In this document: one piece after another, positions 15,001-28,300 of the stretch
Layout: every line of letters starts with the position of its first letter
Position numbering within the stretch: position 1 is the stretch's first letter
Source of the DNA: Atrichornis clamosus
Taxonomy: Eukaryota; Chordata; Aves; Passeriformes; Menuridae
Length of the DNA stretch: 64,000 nt
Direction: 5' to 3'
Assembly: GCA_013400975.1 (NCBI GenBank)
Contig: WBMZ01014044.1
Span: 1-64,000, forward strand
Position numbers and translations under genes: made by a program
The notes under the pieces: generated by a model
Databases searched by the model: none
What the model was told of the DNA's origin: nothing
The model's input: the letters and a program-made list of their open reading frames with translations, nothing else

Positions 15001-17184
15001 GCTGCGTACATGAAAGGGTTACACCCAAAAAATGAAGATGATTGCCAAGCAGGGTGGAAAGAAAATCTGTTTACAATTGCAAAGCCTCATGCTTCCATCA
15101 TCAGGTGTTACAGAGCAGGAATCGTTCCCTGCTAAATTGTCCAATTAGCTTCCCTGACTTTTTCAGCACGCAGTTTCCTTTCTTAATATTTGTTTGGAAA
15201 ATTCTTTTCTGGAGTACTGTTCCCATGCAAACCAAGAATTAAAAAAACAAACTCCAAAAAACTCTGATGTTATTAGGATGAGCTGTATGCCAATTCAGAC
15301 AGGATCATAATGGAAAAAACCCCAAAATTCTCAACTGTTTGCTCTGATTCAGGTTCAACTTTTCAGCTTCATTTGTAACAAAAGTAGTGATATCTTCCTG
15401 TTACAGAGGGTCCAACTCCTGGAGTCCCTCCAAAAAAAAGTCATTTAATAAATAAAGCAAGCTACTGCTATTTCCTCTCTCCTAGAATAAGTGCAAGTTC
15501 TGAATATGCCTTTATCTTTACAAAGAAGTGGTCGACTTGAAAATAAAATTTTAAATTAAAAGAAAGAGGAACATAGAAGTACTTTGAAAAACAAGAACCA
15601 AGACAAATACTGACTTAGTGATGGCCAATATTTTAAGGTCTGAGAAGCTTAAGATTGGGTCTTCTGAAGAAGGTGTTCAGTAAGAAGAAAAAGAAAGGAA
15701 CTGACATGGAGCCCTTTCAGGCCAGTATGTCACTGAAGATGAGACAGGGCCTCTGCTGACCCTTGAGGCTGTTTGCTGGGAGGGAACTCAAACTCTTCCT
15801 GTGAAGAGATAAGGTTACGAACATCATCATCAAACAGCTGCATTGGAACACTGCTAATAATACAGCATTCTGCTTTCCTGGGATGGTTTAAAAGCTTGGT
15901 GTATTTTTATTGGACTTTCCAGTGATGTCAGTTTGAGGCAGGGCTTAGGCAAGTAATTGCTAAAGGGTGAGTCTAAAAAGGGTATAATTACTGAAGGGAG
16001 TGTCTGATGTGGGAAAGTGGCATTCCAGCTGGAAGGAGAGATGGGTCGGTCTCTCCTGGGTCCCAATGAACTCCCAGATACTGCATGAGTATTCCCAGCC
16101 CTGTGCAGTTAGTTACAGCCATGGATTGCTACTGACCTCAGTTATTCTTTTGCAATTACTCGGGCAGCAGCAATTTCACGTCCAGCGCTATTCAGTGTCA
16201 CCGTGCTGGGAACGCAAGCACATCTTGAACCCGTAAGATACGTAACCCTCAAGTTATTGCATCAGGCAAGGGTTGCAAAACAGACAATTGCTGACTTCAG
16301 TAAGGTTGCATGGGTGTAACTGAGAATAAAATTTGGCCTGTAGCATTTGGAAGGGTGAAACTTGCAAGAGGGATGGGGAGGAATCCTCCTTTTGAAATGG
16401 AAACACTACATCCCCTGCTGTCCATCTCCTGCCCACAAAGGTTGTTCATCCTCCCTTTACAAATGAGAGGAATTCCAGGTGTCACTCTATATATCCATCC
16501 TCCTTCAAACCACTCCTTCATACTCACCTCTCCCACAAATGCTGACAGCTACGAATAGCCTGTAAAAAGTCTGTACCAAAACTCCCTCCTAGACCTGAAC
16601 CATGTAGCTGCTCCTACACCCGTGCCTATCAAGCCATTTCCTTCATTCAGCTTTTGAGTTTTACCATTGACAAAACCTGGAAGAGTTCTGTAGCTTTTTC
16701 TCTTAGACATATCTATATAGCACCACAGTCAAACTGCCCAAAACTGTGCAAACACAAGACAGTGGGCACCACAGCCTCATCCAAAGCACTAGCAGTTCAG
16801 TCTCCTTGCCTGGTGTTCCCTGATGAACCCTGCCAGATCCCATAGCCTGGGAGCCACTTAGCGATGCAAGGATAGAGCTACCCTGGATGTAAAATCACTC
16901 CTAACAAGCTACAGATTTGACACACCTGCTCTTAGCTTCCTTCCCACATGAATCTTTGTGTCTTTTGTCTGTACCACCCCTCGCATATAAAGCAAACTCC
17001 CAGAAGGGATCCCCCACTGGAGACTTTTGCAAGAGCCACTGTGTTGGTCTGGGAGCTTACATCTCTTCCCAGCCCTAGCTAACGTAACTATGAGGTAGCA
17101 AACAGCATCAGCAAAGAGCTGGCTGATGGTGCTCTAATGGTCTGAAGGTGCTCTAATGGTGCACTGACACCAGCAGTTTATTTT
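9061..17184. other. Gene-poor spacer, no supported gene
   Basis: No recognisable coding exon or RNA gene. Open frames of 157 and 163 codons on opposite strands near 9,166-9,839 overlap and have no family resemblance. One short microsatellite (11,109-11,126). Confidence 0.55.
11109..11126. repeat. (CTAT)n microsatellite
   Basis: Short tetranucleotide run of about four and a half units. Confidence 0.85.
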
Positions 17185-17325
17185 CAGATCACAAAATATT
17201 CTGAGTTGAAAGGGATCCACAAGGATCATCGAGTCCAACTCTAAAGTGAACGGCCCACACAGGGATAGAAACCACAACCTTGGTGTTATTAGCTCCATGC
17301 TCTGGCCAACTGAACTAATCTCAGG
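17185..17325 (-). mobile_element. tRNA-Ile/CR1-tailed SINE (TguSINE1-like)
   Basis: On the minus strand the 5' part (17,245-17,325) reads as a tRNA-Ile relative: A-box-like TAGTTCAGTTGGCCAGAG, an anticodon-arm stretch with AAT (reverse complement of CTTGGTGTTATTAG), and a decayed B box. The 3' part (17,185-17,243) is a CR1-type tail, seen on plus as ATTCTGAGTTGAAAGGGATC, then AAGGATCATCGAGTCCAACT. This chimaeric structure is that of the SINE described from zebra finch, mobilised by CR1. The copy is diverged. Confidence 0.8.
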
Positions 17326-20300
17326 GTGTTAATCCCATACAAATTGTAATCCTCTAATTCTGCACAGCACAACCTGTAGGCAGCCACAGGGTACTTACTG
17401 TAATTGATGGGCTTCCTATAAAAGGGCCTGGCTGGTCACAGAAAGCCGACATCTCATTCTGTTCATTTAAGTTGAAAACACTTTGCAGTTGCATCTGTGG
17501 GCATTGCAACTGGTTTCCCACATGAAAAAGATGACAAAAGAGTGTTCCTGGTTTACCTGTGGGAGAGGAAATAGTCCATAAAATAAATTTGACAGGGACT
17601 TGCCAGGATCTTGGGAAAGTTTTATATTTAAATACTTGGAAAGCCAATGCTGAAGGCAAGTTCAAATTGGTTTTTGACTCCTTTACGCAATAACAAATTT
17701 TGTCTGTCTCTTCTTCTCCCTCAAATAAATAAATACGTCCATTACAGGCTGGAGCCTGTTCAACTTAGAGGAAAGACTGGGACTGGGTTTTCTCTCCACT
17801 ATGTGTATAATGTTGAATGACATCTTAATGCAATCACTGGGGATGGCTGAAAAGACATCTTCATAAATAGGGTATTTTTTTATTTTTCAGGGCTATAAAT
17901 CCTTAGAAGCTCAGGGAAAAGAAAAAAAGCACACAATGGATTCTTTTGAACTCTTCTTTTAAATGCTTTTCAAACAACTTTGAAGGAGCCATTCTTCTCT
18001 TCTGCTGCACCAACTCTAATGTGCCAGAACACTGAAAATGTGACATGATCAAGAAGCTGTGTGCCTTCTTCAGCTGGAAACTCTTCAGCCCCATTTTAAG
18101 CCAGCCTCAAAGTTCAATTTCCATCAGTTGCACCAGGGGTTGAGCCTTCAGGACTGAGCCCTTGGTCTGGTCCCTACCCATCCCCAAAAATGACGCACCG
18201 ATGCGCCTGATGTCATGGAGACAAGTCACTGCAAATCTGCCACCTCAGCCACATACCCCCATAGGGAGTGGCTTTTCAAACAAGGCAAAACTGCCCTGAG
18301 AAGAGTCTCCAACTCTCCCTGCTGTTTCTTTCTTTTGCCCCATCTGTAGCTGGTGTGTAGTATACAATGACGGTGAGGAGATGAGGTCAGGCTGGACCAG
18401 TAAGGCAGGGGGACTGGGAAGCTCTCAGAGCATGGTGGATAGATCAGGCATAGCACCCAGAACAAGCAGTGGTGCAAAAGAGGCTGTAGAACCACAAAGT
18501 GGCAATCTCTTCTCCTCCTCAATTGCTCTTTCCCCCCTGGCTTTGTCTATCCAGACCACTGCTCCATCACTGGAGCTACCACCAAAAGAACGAGTGTTTC
18601 CTGTACTCACCATGTTAGAGCTAAGCAAGCTGCATGAACAGTGTGTTTCACACAGTGTGGTACCACCTCCCTACATTTCCTCGAGGGCCCAAATATCTGT
18701 CAGATCTGAGGTCTACAGTGCACAGTGGTAGCTCTCAAGTCCACTTAAAGGCCTCTGCACAGCCCAAAACCACAGTGTTCTGCCAGACATGCCCACTTAA
18801 CACTCCACAAGCTCATGCCTGTCCGAGGACCACAGGATGAGAAGCCTGACAAGGCCAGAGGACAAACAATTCCTCAAGTTTCTTTCCTAACCAGAAGTAC
18901 GAGAGTATGAAAAGCAACATCTCATGGCAAGCACACAAACTCAACTTTTTTTTTTAACAGCAACAACCAGCAAACCCTCTGCTTCCCATTTCTAGTCAGC
19001 ACCAGCCTTCATCTCGTCCTGCCAACTCACAGCTCTCTGGGGTCTGTGCATCCCAAATGCAAACCCTGACATGCAGACCCTCTTAGCAAAACTGACCCTC
19101 TTAGCGCCTCAGAGCAAACCTTACCCCAAACAACTCTACACAGCTAACCTCACCTCAGCACTCAATCCTTACTAGATCTGGTGAGAAGCCTGCTTACCCA
19201 GCCCTACCTCTCCAAACCTTGTCTCCAACCTGCTTTGACTATTTATAGGTCAACAGCAACCGTATCAAAATGACAACTTTAACTTGCGTGCCATACAAAC
19301 ACCAATCTGCACAGTGTGGAATCCAGAGAGATATTACACCTTTTCAGCCTTGCTGTTCACATCCCCAACCAAACCGCTGGTGGCCAACCTGCAATATCTC
19401 CCTGCTCAAAATTCAGCATCATTTCTGATAGAACAAACATCCACTCACACTTCACAGAGCTGCCCATTCTGAGTCACATCCATCTTTCAGGCAGCCCACA
19501 GCCAGGGCTAAAGACAGAGAGGAATGAACAGTTAATTTCATTTCTGTATCCTGGAAGTACCACCAAACTAGGCTGATTCTGGACAGTTCCACCTTGGCAA
19601 GCTGCTGGCTCCATCTGATCATGAGTTTAGATTACAGAGTGAAGGGGCTGCAGAACCAGCTTTGTTTCTTGCCTGTTTAGGTGTCAGCTGGTACTGATCA
19701 CACATCCCAGAATGATGTCTGGGGAATACAAGACTTTCCTGTTTCAGGGCAAGGCTAGGGTTGGAACTGGGGTTAGCGCTCAGGGCTGGAGGCACTAAAA
19801 ATCCAGATCTGTCCTCAGACCCTGATGGATGAGGGGCTGCAGTCAGCTACAGAGAATCAGCCCTGGCTGAGTCTGGGAGTGGGGTGACAGCCCAGAACAC
19901 AGGGTTCATGTAAGGCTTCAAGGGTTGAGGCTCAGATTAGGCAAAGGGATGAAAAGAAAGTTTAAGAGCAGGAATTCCAAGTAAATGCTCTGAATCTCCG
20001 GAAGATAGCTATGAATCAGTCTTTCTGTTCTCATGTCCCCATCACTGGCCTTCATGCCAGCCCTCAGCCCAGTACTAATGCCAGGAGAAGGGCCACTGTC
20101 CATCTTCCATCCTGTTCTGCAGCAACCCGATGCAACCATAGCCTGCTGTCTTTGAAAAAAAAAAGAAAATAATTAGAAAAGGAAAAAAGAAATTCACAAA
20201 ACTCTCAAGAAATACCTGTCAACTGCAAGTCCCAACCTCATGGCCTTGGCTGCAGACATGGATCTCTGGGCTAGATTAGAGAGACAGCCTTAAACCTACT

Positions 20301-22132
20301 GCTGTAGGCTAGGTCTAGCATTCACATTGTTGCTTAGGAGAGCTTACAGTTCCACACAGGCTGTAGAGGTTGGAGGCAGGTTGTTGCACGTCAGGAAGAA
20401 AGGCCAGGTTTGTTCTTATGTCAATCCTTTGAAAATAAACAACCACGGCGGGGAGGTGGGGAAGGGGGAAAAAAAAAAAAGAGCAGCTGTCAACAACTCA
20501 GACTGCATTTAGGGCTAGTGATTGTGGCAAAATAATTGTAGCAAAATGATTGCTAACTATGGTGTTACACAAAAGATGGGCGTTTGCTTATGTCTGTGAA
20601 TTTGGAGAGCTGAAGAATGACATCCTTAACATTTTTTAGATTCTCACCATAAGCCTTCATCATATGTAGAGAGGGAAAGAAGTCTCCTTGGTGTTTGTCA
20701 TGTACCATCTAGAACCTCTTCCTAAACCCAGAATTAATACCGTTGCTGCAGGCCTGGCCTGGCCCAGAACAAATTATGCCCTTATGACCTCAAGGTATAA
20801 AACTTTGTCCAAGAACTACAAACTCAAGAGAATGAAACAAATAAAATTTAGGTGCATGTACAAATCCATCAAAATTTATAGAAAGTTATGTAGATAATCG
20901 AAACATCATTAGCACTTTTCACATATTAAGGGAGCCTTAACACTTTCCAACATAGTCTGAGCATGAACTTACTTCTCCCTCTAGAGGAGATGAGGATTAA
21001 CACAAGGAACGTAAGGTTATGTCAAGACCAGAAAAGTAATGAGATGCTAAGGCAGAGGGTCAGCATTTTTGCTTTGAAAGTCTACTAGCGGTTTAGAGGG
21101 ACCAAAATTACAACTGTAAAAACAGTGAGTCATTAAGTTATGTATTTGTTTTTACAGCAATGCCCTAGAAAGTTCTAAATAAATTCTGAGTTAACTGTTT
21201 GCATTTAAACAATCTGTGAAGCTGTTTACCAGGAAATGTTTTAGAAGTTCACTGAGAGTGACAAAGCAGTTTCTTTAGGTCCTCCTTCACTCACCAAGTG
21301 TCCAAAAAATCCTTTTCTTTCTTTAGTGGGGAGAGGCAAAGACAGGCAGATCCCTAGAACCAGACAACAGACCCCCAGCACACCCACCCCAGTGGTCCCC
21401 CAACATCCCAAGAGTGCACCCCAGGGGACAAGCCCGGGGCGAAGGGCACACAGAGACAAAGCACCTGCCCTCTTCTGCACCTCTGCATCACATTTAGAGT
21501 ACAAACTGGCTGTACAATTTTTGAGGTGAAAACAGTAGGCAAAGATTCAGCTGGAGAACCAGGTAAGCGATCAGGTATTCTGGAATCTAACTCTCACAGC
21601 TCTTCATCATCAGCTCCTCCACTGCCTGTGACCAAAACTTGGGGGACACATTGGTCCTCTGAAAATGTCAGCCTCACTTCTTTCGTGTCTCAGAGGATCA
21701 CAGGTGTGACCCTTGCCTGAGCACACATCCCAAAAGCAGGCATGCAGCCTGCCACAGCTAGTTGTGCATTGTTTAATCAAAATATTTCAGCATGGAAATC
21801 AAATCCCTCTGAGGAGACATATCCTTATGAAGCTGGTTTTACTGGCTTCATCATGGGGAAACCAAATGCATAAAACTCCACTTTCCAATGCTTCTACTGC
21901 TACATATAATAAAATATATAGTGGAAGAAGGAACACACTAATACCAGCCTGGCACAGACCTTGGAACTGAAAGGAAGCCTAGTGCCGACTGCTCAGAGTA
22001 TCACCCAGCCATATGGCACTGCAGAACTTCAGGGGAATGAGGGGGTGAACCACTCAAAACCTCCAACACCTCACTAATGAAATTTTTTGGAGTTTAACAT
22101 ATATTGTCTAGGAGTATCTCCCTCCCAGCCCT

Positions 22133-22154
22133 NNNNNNNNNNNNNNNNNNNNNN
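22133..22154. other. Assembly gap (22 N)
   Basis: A run of 22 N between AGCCCT and a C-rich tract. The true length is not known from the sequence. Confidence 0.99.
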
Positions 22155-22176
22155 CCCCCATCCCTCCCCCCATCCC
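22155..22176 (-). other. G-quadruplex-prone tract beside the gap
   Basis: The plus strand has four C runs (5, 3, 6 and 3) separated by one or two bases, so the minus strand can form a tight G-quadruplex. Such tracts often cause sequencing drop-out, which fits the gap at its edge. Confidence 0.7.
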
Positions 22177-25159
22177 GCTCCCACTGAATTCCAGTGAATG
22201 ACTGTGAAGACAGGACTACTTGGAAAGGCCCGGGAAGATAAGATTAATTGCTTTTGTACATTTTTATCTTTGATAGCAGAGTTGTAAATATTCCCACTCT
22301 ACATACTTAAGCTTTCTAATGTCACTAAATCTTTCAGCCACAAATTCCCAGAAATGCATTTTTCCAAGCATCTGACCTGTGCCTGAGAATTTGATGTCTT
22401 TCATATGCTCAGACTGTTCTAAAAAAAAAAATAATACAGAAAACAATAATAATGATGATAATAATAAATTAACAGCATCTCAGATTTCAAGACCATTCTT
22501 ACCTGCACTGGTACAAGCACCACAGGCAGCATTCTGCCTCATTCCACCCACAGCCTGCCCTCTGCACAAAGCACCTTCTCCTGCCTCTTTTAAGCCAATC
22601 CTCCTCCACTAGTTTAAGCCAGAAAGGAGTATCAAAGTTGACAGTGTTGCTTTTGCAGCTGTAAAATTTTCTCCTGATTGCCTGACACAATTGGACTCCA
22701 ATCCATTTTCAGAGAAGACAGATAGCTAAACAGTTGTGCTTTGAAAAAGACACTAGGCAATTATCAAAAGCCCTGCTTGCAGAAACATTCCCAAGGCCTC
22801 AGTGACAAAGCGATCAAGTTTATGCCATGACCTCAGTAAAGGTGCTCTCATGCAAAAGCAGGACGAATAGTACTCTGGGGGCTTCACTTTGATGCTGAAA
22901 TGCCGAAACACCCAGAGGGCAGTGGAGCAGAGGAGGAACATGTTTGCAGTCAGCAGAAGGCAGTTCTCAAGTCTTAGGGGTGGGTATCACACCTGCACAA
23001 TTCAGTCTCACCACTGCAGTGGCATCTCAGGGTCATCTCCTGGCACCACAGCCCACCAGTTACCCCACAGCTCACCTCCAAGGCTCTGCTTGTGCTGCGT
23101 GACATCAGGTGAGCTCCACGATGGAGAGTCCGGCAATAGCCTGCAAGAGACCCAAGAGCCCTACCAGCAAGTACAGTCTTGGGGAGTGGAGGAAGAGGGG
23201 GTGAGGGAGAAAAGTATGGAAGATAAAGGGGAAGCCTTACCTTGAGCTGTAATTGTTTTATACATGGAACTGTTTTTATACATGTATTCCTGCCCTGGCA
23301 AAACGACTCTGTCTGCACAGGTGCCAGCAGCAGGGCACAGCACAAACATGCTGCTGTGGCAAGCAGAGTGGGCCCAACTGAGTGTCTATGCTACTTTGAA
23401 GCTTTTTCTTTAGTAGAGGATACAAAGTCAGGCCATCCTATCCTCCCCAATCCCATAAAGACTGGTGCCTTTTGGTAGTTAGGTGTAGCATTCTTCAACA
23501 GCCATTCTCTTGCTTCAGGAATCACCAGAAAGACGGTTCGTCTCATGGCTCTGGCCCTAAAAGCTCCCATCTATCCCATCCACTCCATCCTGTGGATTGC
23601 CTCACTTCTACACATGTCAGGCCAGGACACATGGACTACACTCACAGCCCCCCTTGATAAGCACATGCCCCACTGCAACAGCCATCCCCAGGCCATCTGT
23701 GCTTGCACATGGAATTTTCTGGCTGTGCTTCACCTCAGATCCCCTGTCAACACCCCAGCTATGTAAACATGTCCTAGAGCAAACACCTGAGGCAGGTAGC
23801 TCATGCTTTGCACAGCCTGCAGTGACAGTCCTGCTGCCCGTCACTGCGAGCAAGGATCCAATCCAAAATGATTCAGGACCACCTTCATGCTACAGGATGG
23901 CAAGAGCTGGGCAAACTTGATCAGGCTGTGGTGCATGGCCTGGAGGGAAGACAAGGTTATGTGGGCTGGGACATTTCCTCTTCCCTCAAGCACAGATGAT
24001 GGCAGCCTCCTTTCTCTGAAGTGTCCCCTCAGGTAAAGGACGTAAACACCACTCCGTGGGACACACTCTGGCTCTGGGGCTTCCTGGCTCTTTGCCGAGA
24101 ACTCGCACTTATCCTTGTCCTCAGAGAGCCAGACCCAAAGACAAGGTGGTTGTCTCCTGTGTCTGACAACCCCCAGCTCATGGTGATCAGCCATGGACCA
24201 GTTTCCTGATAGTCATCCATGCTGAGCTACACAAAACTAAAGCAGACACAGCTACACAGACATCCACTCCCACTTCGCCCACTTCACCAAAAACACCGAG
24301 GTCTGTCCAGTGCACAGCTTCTTGCTGGGGAAAGGCAACAACTTGGACACAATTCCCCACTCCACCTGCAACCCCTAGTTCTACACAGACTTCCTGGTGC
24401 GTGTGCCTTCATGAATCACGGCTGCCATGGCAGATGTGCACACCACAGCCCTGTCAGTCAGCAGGGAGAATCCCCAATCCAATGGGACTTCAAGGACAGT
24501 GCACAAAACTGGTATTGTTTCAGTCACCTACAGCACTGCAGCGATGAACACCACCAGTCAGGTTCAGGGCAGTCATCACTAAGGCCACCTCTGCCTGATT
24601 ACGTCTCTACGCAAGCTCCCACAATGGCAAGGAAAAGCAGGAAATAAAGTGTCCATACTTCTAGCAGGACCTAAGCCCTTGGTGTTACAAGGACTGGCCA
24701 TCACCAGTACTCCCTCACCTCTGGATATCGGTCCTGCATGTCTTCCTCCCATCACTACCGAGTTAGAGGCTGGCCCCTGCCTTGCACGCAATGTAATGCC
24801 AATTTCCAAAATGCAGGTATTTCATCTCAGTCTCCCAACAAACACCCCCAGTTGCTGAGAAAACACCAGTCTTGCTTCCCAATCCGCTCCAGTTATACTG
24901 TCTACACTTACGTGCATACTGTATATGAGAGTGCTGTCAATCCCTGTGTGGGCAGGGAGAAAGGGAGCGCAGAGAGAGAGAGATCTGGAAGCACTGACCA
25001 GTTCCTCTCTTACTAGCTAAAGGTATCAAAGAGCTTGTGAAGGTCAAACTGGGGATTGCAACTGGCCAACTCTCTCTTTTTCCCATTGAGAAACCCATGT
25101 CATATACTCTGTTCAAACAATTACACCATGTTATTAACAAAACCACCCTCATAGTTCAT

Positions 25160-25263
25160 ATTGTATATATATAAATAAAGGATTTTTAATTTTTTAAGAA
25201 AGAAAAAAATGGTGGCTGACTAATCCACAACACATCATCCCTTTCTTCAAGCTAAAGCTGATT
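25160..25263 (-). terminator. RIOK1: RIOK1 3' UTR and candidate polyadenylation signals
   Basis: On the minus strand the stop codon TAA is itself part of an AATAAA hexamer (25,263-25,268). An ATTAAA hexamer follows 74 nt after the stop at 25,185-25,190. I see no other canonical hexamer close by. Either would give a very short 3' UTR; the ATTAAA is the more plausible. Inference only, with no transcript data. Confidence 0.45.
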
Positions 25264-25374
25264 TTATTTGCCTTTCTTCATTTTTGCAGTCTTTTCTTTC
25301 CTCTTCTTCACGTGCTTTGGGATTTTGGTTTTTCTCTTTTCTCTTTGGGCTTCTTTAACCATCTTTTTTCTTTC
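25264..25374 (-). CDS. RIOK1: RIOK1 coding exon 17 (basic tail and stop)
   Basis: Acceptor CTTTATAG|GAAAGA. Encodes 36 residues starting [15 protein letters not shown] and ending KTAKMKKGK, then TAA at 25,264-25,266. The Lys/Arg-rich tail is conserved and likely binds RNA or carries nuclear/nucleolar signals (inference). Confidence 0.97.
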   Translation of the reverse strand, partial: ERKKMVKEAQREKRKTKIPKHVKKRKEKTAKMKKGK

Positions 25375-28300
25375 CTATAAAGAATCAAACACCACTCATG
25401 TAAAGCCAGAAGGGAATGAAGAATTTTGAGCACTGTCAATCAAATGTTACATTAGGAAGTTAACTAATGACATGACATAAAAATAAGGTTATCAAGATAA
25501 AGAAATAAAACAAAAAATCAGTAGGAATGGTGAGGGGAAAGGAAAAAGGAAATATAGGCTGGGGATGGAGCCCAGACCAGCATACTGGTAATGAAAAGAC
25601 AAAACTGAAACTAGTTACAACCTGAGTTTCATGCAGCCTTTGAAGAAAGTGAAAAACAGGCACTCTTAACTCATGCTGTTTACTCCTAAGATTACAACAG
25701 GTTCTGGTCTAGGTTTTCTGCTACCCACAGGGCTATTACAGTATGTGTTTCTACATGTCGTGCAAAAATATTGACCCAGTAAGTGCTGATAACTCAGAGC
25801 AAGCTGATCATCACCAGGACTGGCATGAAAGAGTGCCATGCTACTGCAGCACGCTGTAAATGTGTGCCTGACACAGAGGAGACGACGCTCAACTAGAAAA
25901 CACAAAGTCAGCATAGTGGGGGAGAGGTGGGTGGGTAGGAGTTATTGCCACTAATCAGTTGTTCAACCTATAGCTACACACACAGGTTATAAAAACTCTC
26001 ATCTTACTTACACAGAAGGAAGTGCAAATGAAAACCTATCAATCGGGATGAGAAGTGGCCAAGACTTCCCTGCTTCACATCTGAAAGGCAGCAGCTCTAG
26101 ACTGGTAGTGTCTAGTAGAGCACTGCAGTTTTATTTAAAAGATATGAAATATATTATCTTACCTTTTCTAGGAAGAAAAACCTAACAAGCAACACACCAC
26201 ATCTTGAACCCCTTAAGCCCAGCAAGAGTCACCCTTTTTTTCTGCACAGCACCTAAAAGGCTGCCAAAAGACTCTCATTCATGAGTGATACTCTGCAGAA
26301 AAGCCTCACCAAAACTGAGCACACTTGTCCTGCAGTTTAGAAAAGAAACCTTTAAAATAAACAAACCCAGACCCTAACCACAATCCCTTTGCATGACTGC
26401 ATTACATCTCTTGCCCACAGCAAAGCTAACCAGTCAGCACTCATGGTACTGCCAAAGCCACTGTAGAACAAACACTGTCACCAAGTCTCCCGTTCTACAG
26501 ATCAAGTGGCCTCAGCTCCCTGGGCATAAGGAGGTTATCAGGGACCACAACCACAAACCTGAACACCAGAGCCTGCAAGAGTAGCCAGAGGGACTGAAAA
26601 GCTGCCCAGGCTTCACTAAATTCTCCTTTGCATACCCCTGTAATTCCCTGTTGAGATCTCTCTTCTAGCTTTCTCTAGGCTACGGAGAGCTGTGTTCCAT
26701 GCTGCTCTGCATAAACTCATCATTAAAAAAGCATTCCCACTGAAATTCACTGTCTCTGCTCTTGTTCTCCACCACATGAGAAGTCCACAACTTGTTTCAG
26801 ACAAAAAGTAGCAAAAGTCACTAAGTTTGGATTTTCTGTGTGTCACATAAGCAGAAGTGGGAAAAAATAAACAATTTCTGGCCAGCTGACCTTTTTGTCC
26901 ATGCCAACTTCAGCAGGTTTATCTTTGGGATGTACAGATTCTTTACAGCCCGAATCAGAGTCCTCTGAGCTGCCACTCTCATCATCATCATCATCATCAT
27001 CATCATGAGAATCTGTTTCTGACTTGTCTGCCTTTTCAAGAAGTGCAGGAATCTGCAAGATATATCAAGAATTACATAAAATCAAAACCAAGAAGCCTAA
27101 TGACAATATGCACACACACATATATACACTATGTATAATTATATTTATAAAAAACAAAACAGAATCTGCTGCAAAGGAACCCTTGAGCAATCTGATGCTA
27201 TCTCCCTTACTACAGACCTCACTGAGTCTCCAGAGAAAGAATGAAAAGTAGGTTAAGCCGAACTAAAAACAAGGAATCTAGGATGTACAACACAGATTCT
27301 TTTAGGTCAGGGCTCACAGCACAGCTGTTATTTGCTCTCCCAAACTAATTTCCCTAAGTTAAACAGCAATTAGCTAACATATGTGGAAGCCTATCTTTAA
27401 TTATCCTTGGATCATACCCAGATCTACCTTGGGGGCACTGTATGTATACTATATTGGAAACACAAATACCTACACTGGAAAACTCACTTATTCTTAAACA
27501 AGCCTGGAGACTGTGCTACAGCCTGATTCCATCCATGTTTATATTTCCATTTTAAATCAGAGTCTACACCACTGCTAGATAACATTTACAAAGTAAGGAG
27601 GGGGAATCCACACGGGGCTTCTGCCTTGAATGACATGGCTCCAACTGATCTGTACCCAACTTCTCATCCAATGTACTTTACAGAAGTGTCAATGTAATAC
27701 TTCAAGTTTAAATCAATTACATTTTCAATAATCAGAAAACACTCTCCCTCACCTCCACCTTAACTTTAGAGATCATGGCATAGCAAGGATTATAATTTCA
27801 TTCTCAGACAACCCAGCATCGGCCACAGCACAGGGAAGCAATTTCTGTGTTGTGCAGCCATGCCAGACCCATCCTGGACACAAATTGTCACTCTGCAGAC
27901 CAGAGGCTTCTTTCAAGTTGCCAGCTGCAGGACAAGGTATTCTCTGTACTACCTGTTAGCACTTTTCTGAAAATGGCTAAAATGAAGGATCTCAAAAAGA
28001 CCCTCTCACCTTCTGAACACCAGACAAATCCTTCTTCAGTCCTGTCACAGTCTGGTAGAGAATCTACTCCAAGGGAGAGAGAAAGAAATTACATTATCAA
28101 ATTATGTCTTAATTCTTTGTGCCAGAGAAAATTACTGTCTAAAAATAAATTTTTAAAAATAAAGAACAGGATAAACCCCACAATATTAGCATTAGCACTA
28201 ACCAGGCAATTTTAAAGTATGATACTAGATTCAGTACTCCACACCTTGACAACAAAGATTCTGGTTTTGTTTTTTTACTATCAATTTTCAGTAAGAAGAA

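Larger units (their letters stand above)
17326..25159. other. Gene-poor spacer up to the RIOK1 3' end, no supported gene
   Basis: No recognisable exon. Contains the 22-N gap and the G-quadruplex-prone tract. 21,300-24,800 is locally GC-richer with several short open frames, none with a recognisable domain. Confidence 0.55.

Noticed and set aside
17745..17840. Possible additional old CR1 piece
   Set aside because: Only loose resemblance (GGCTGGAGCCTGTTCAAC); too weak to call.
26983..27006. CAT repeat as a plain non-coding microsatellite
   Set aside because: It is inside RIOK1 exon 16 and encodes the Asp tract; kept as a coding repeat.
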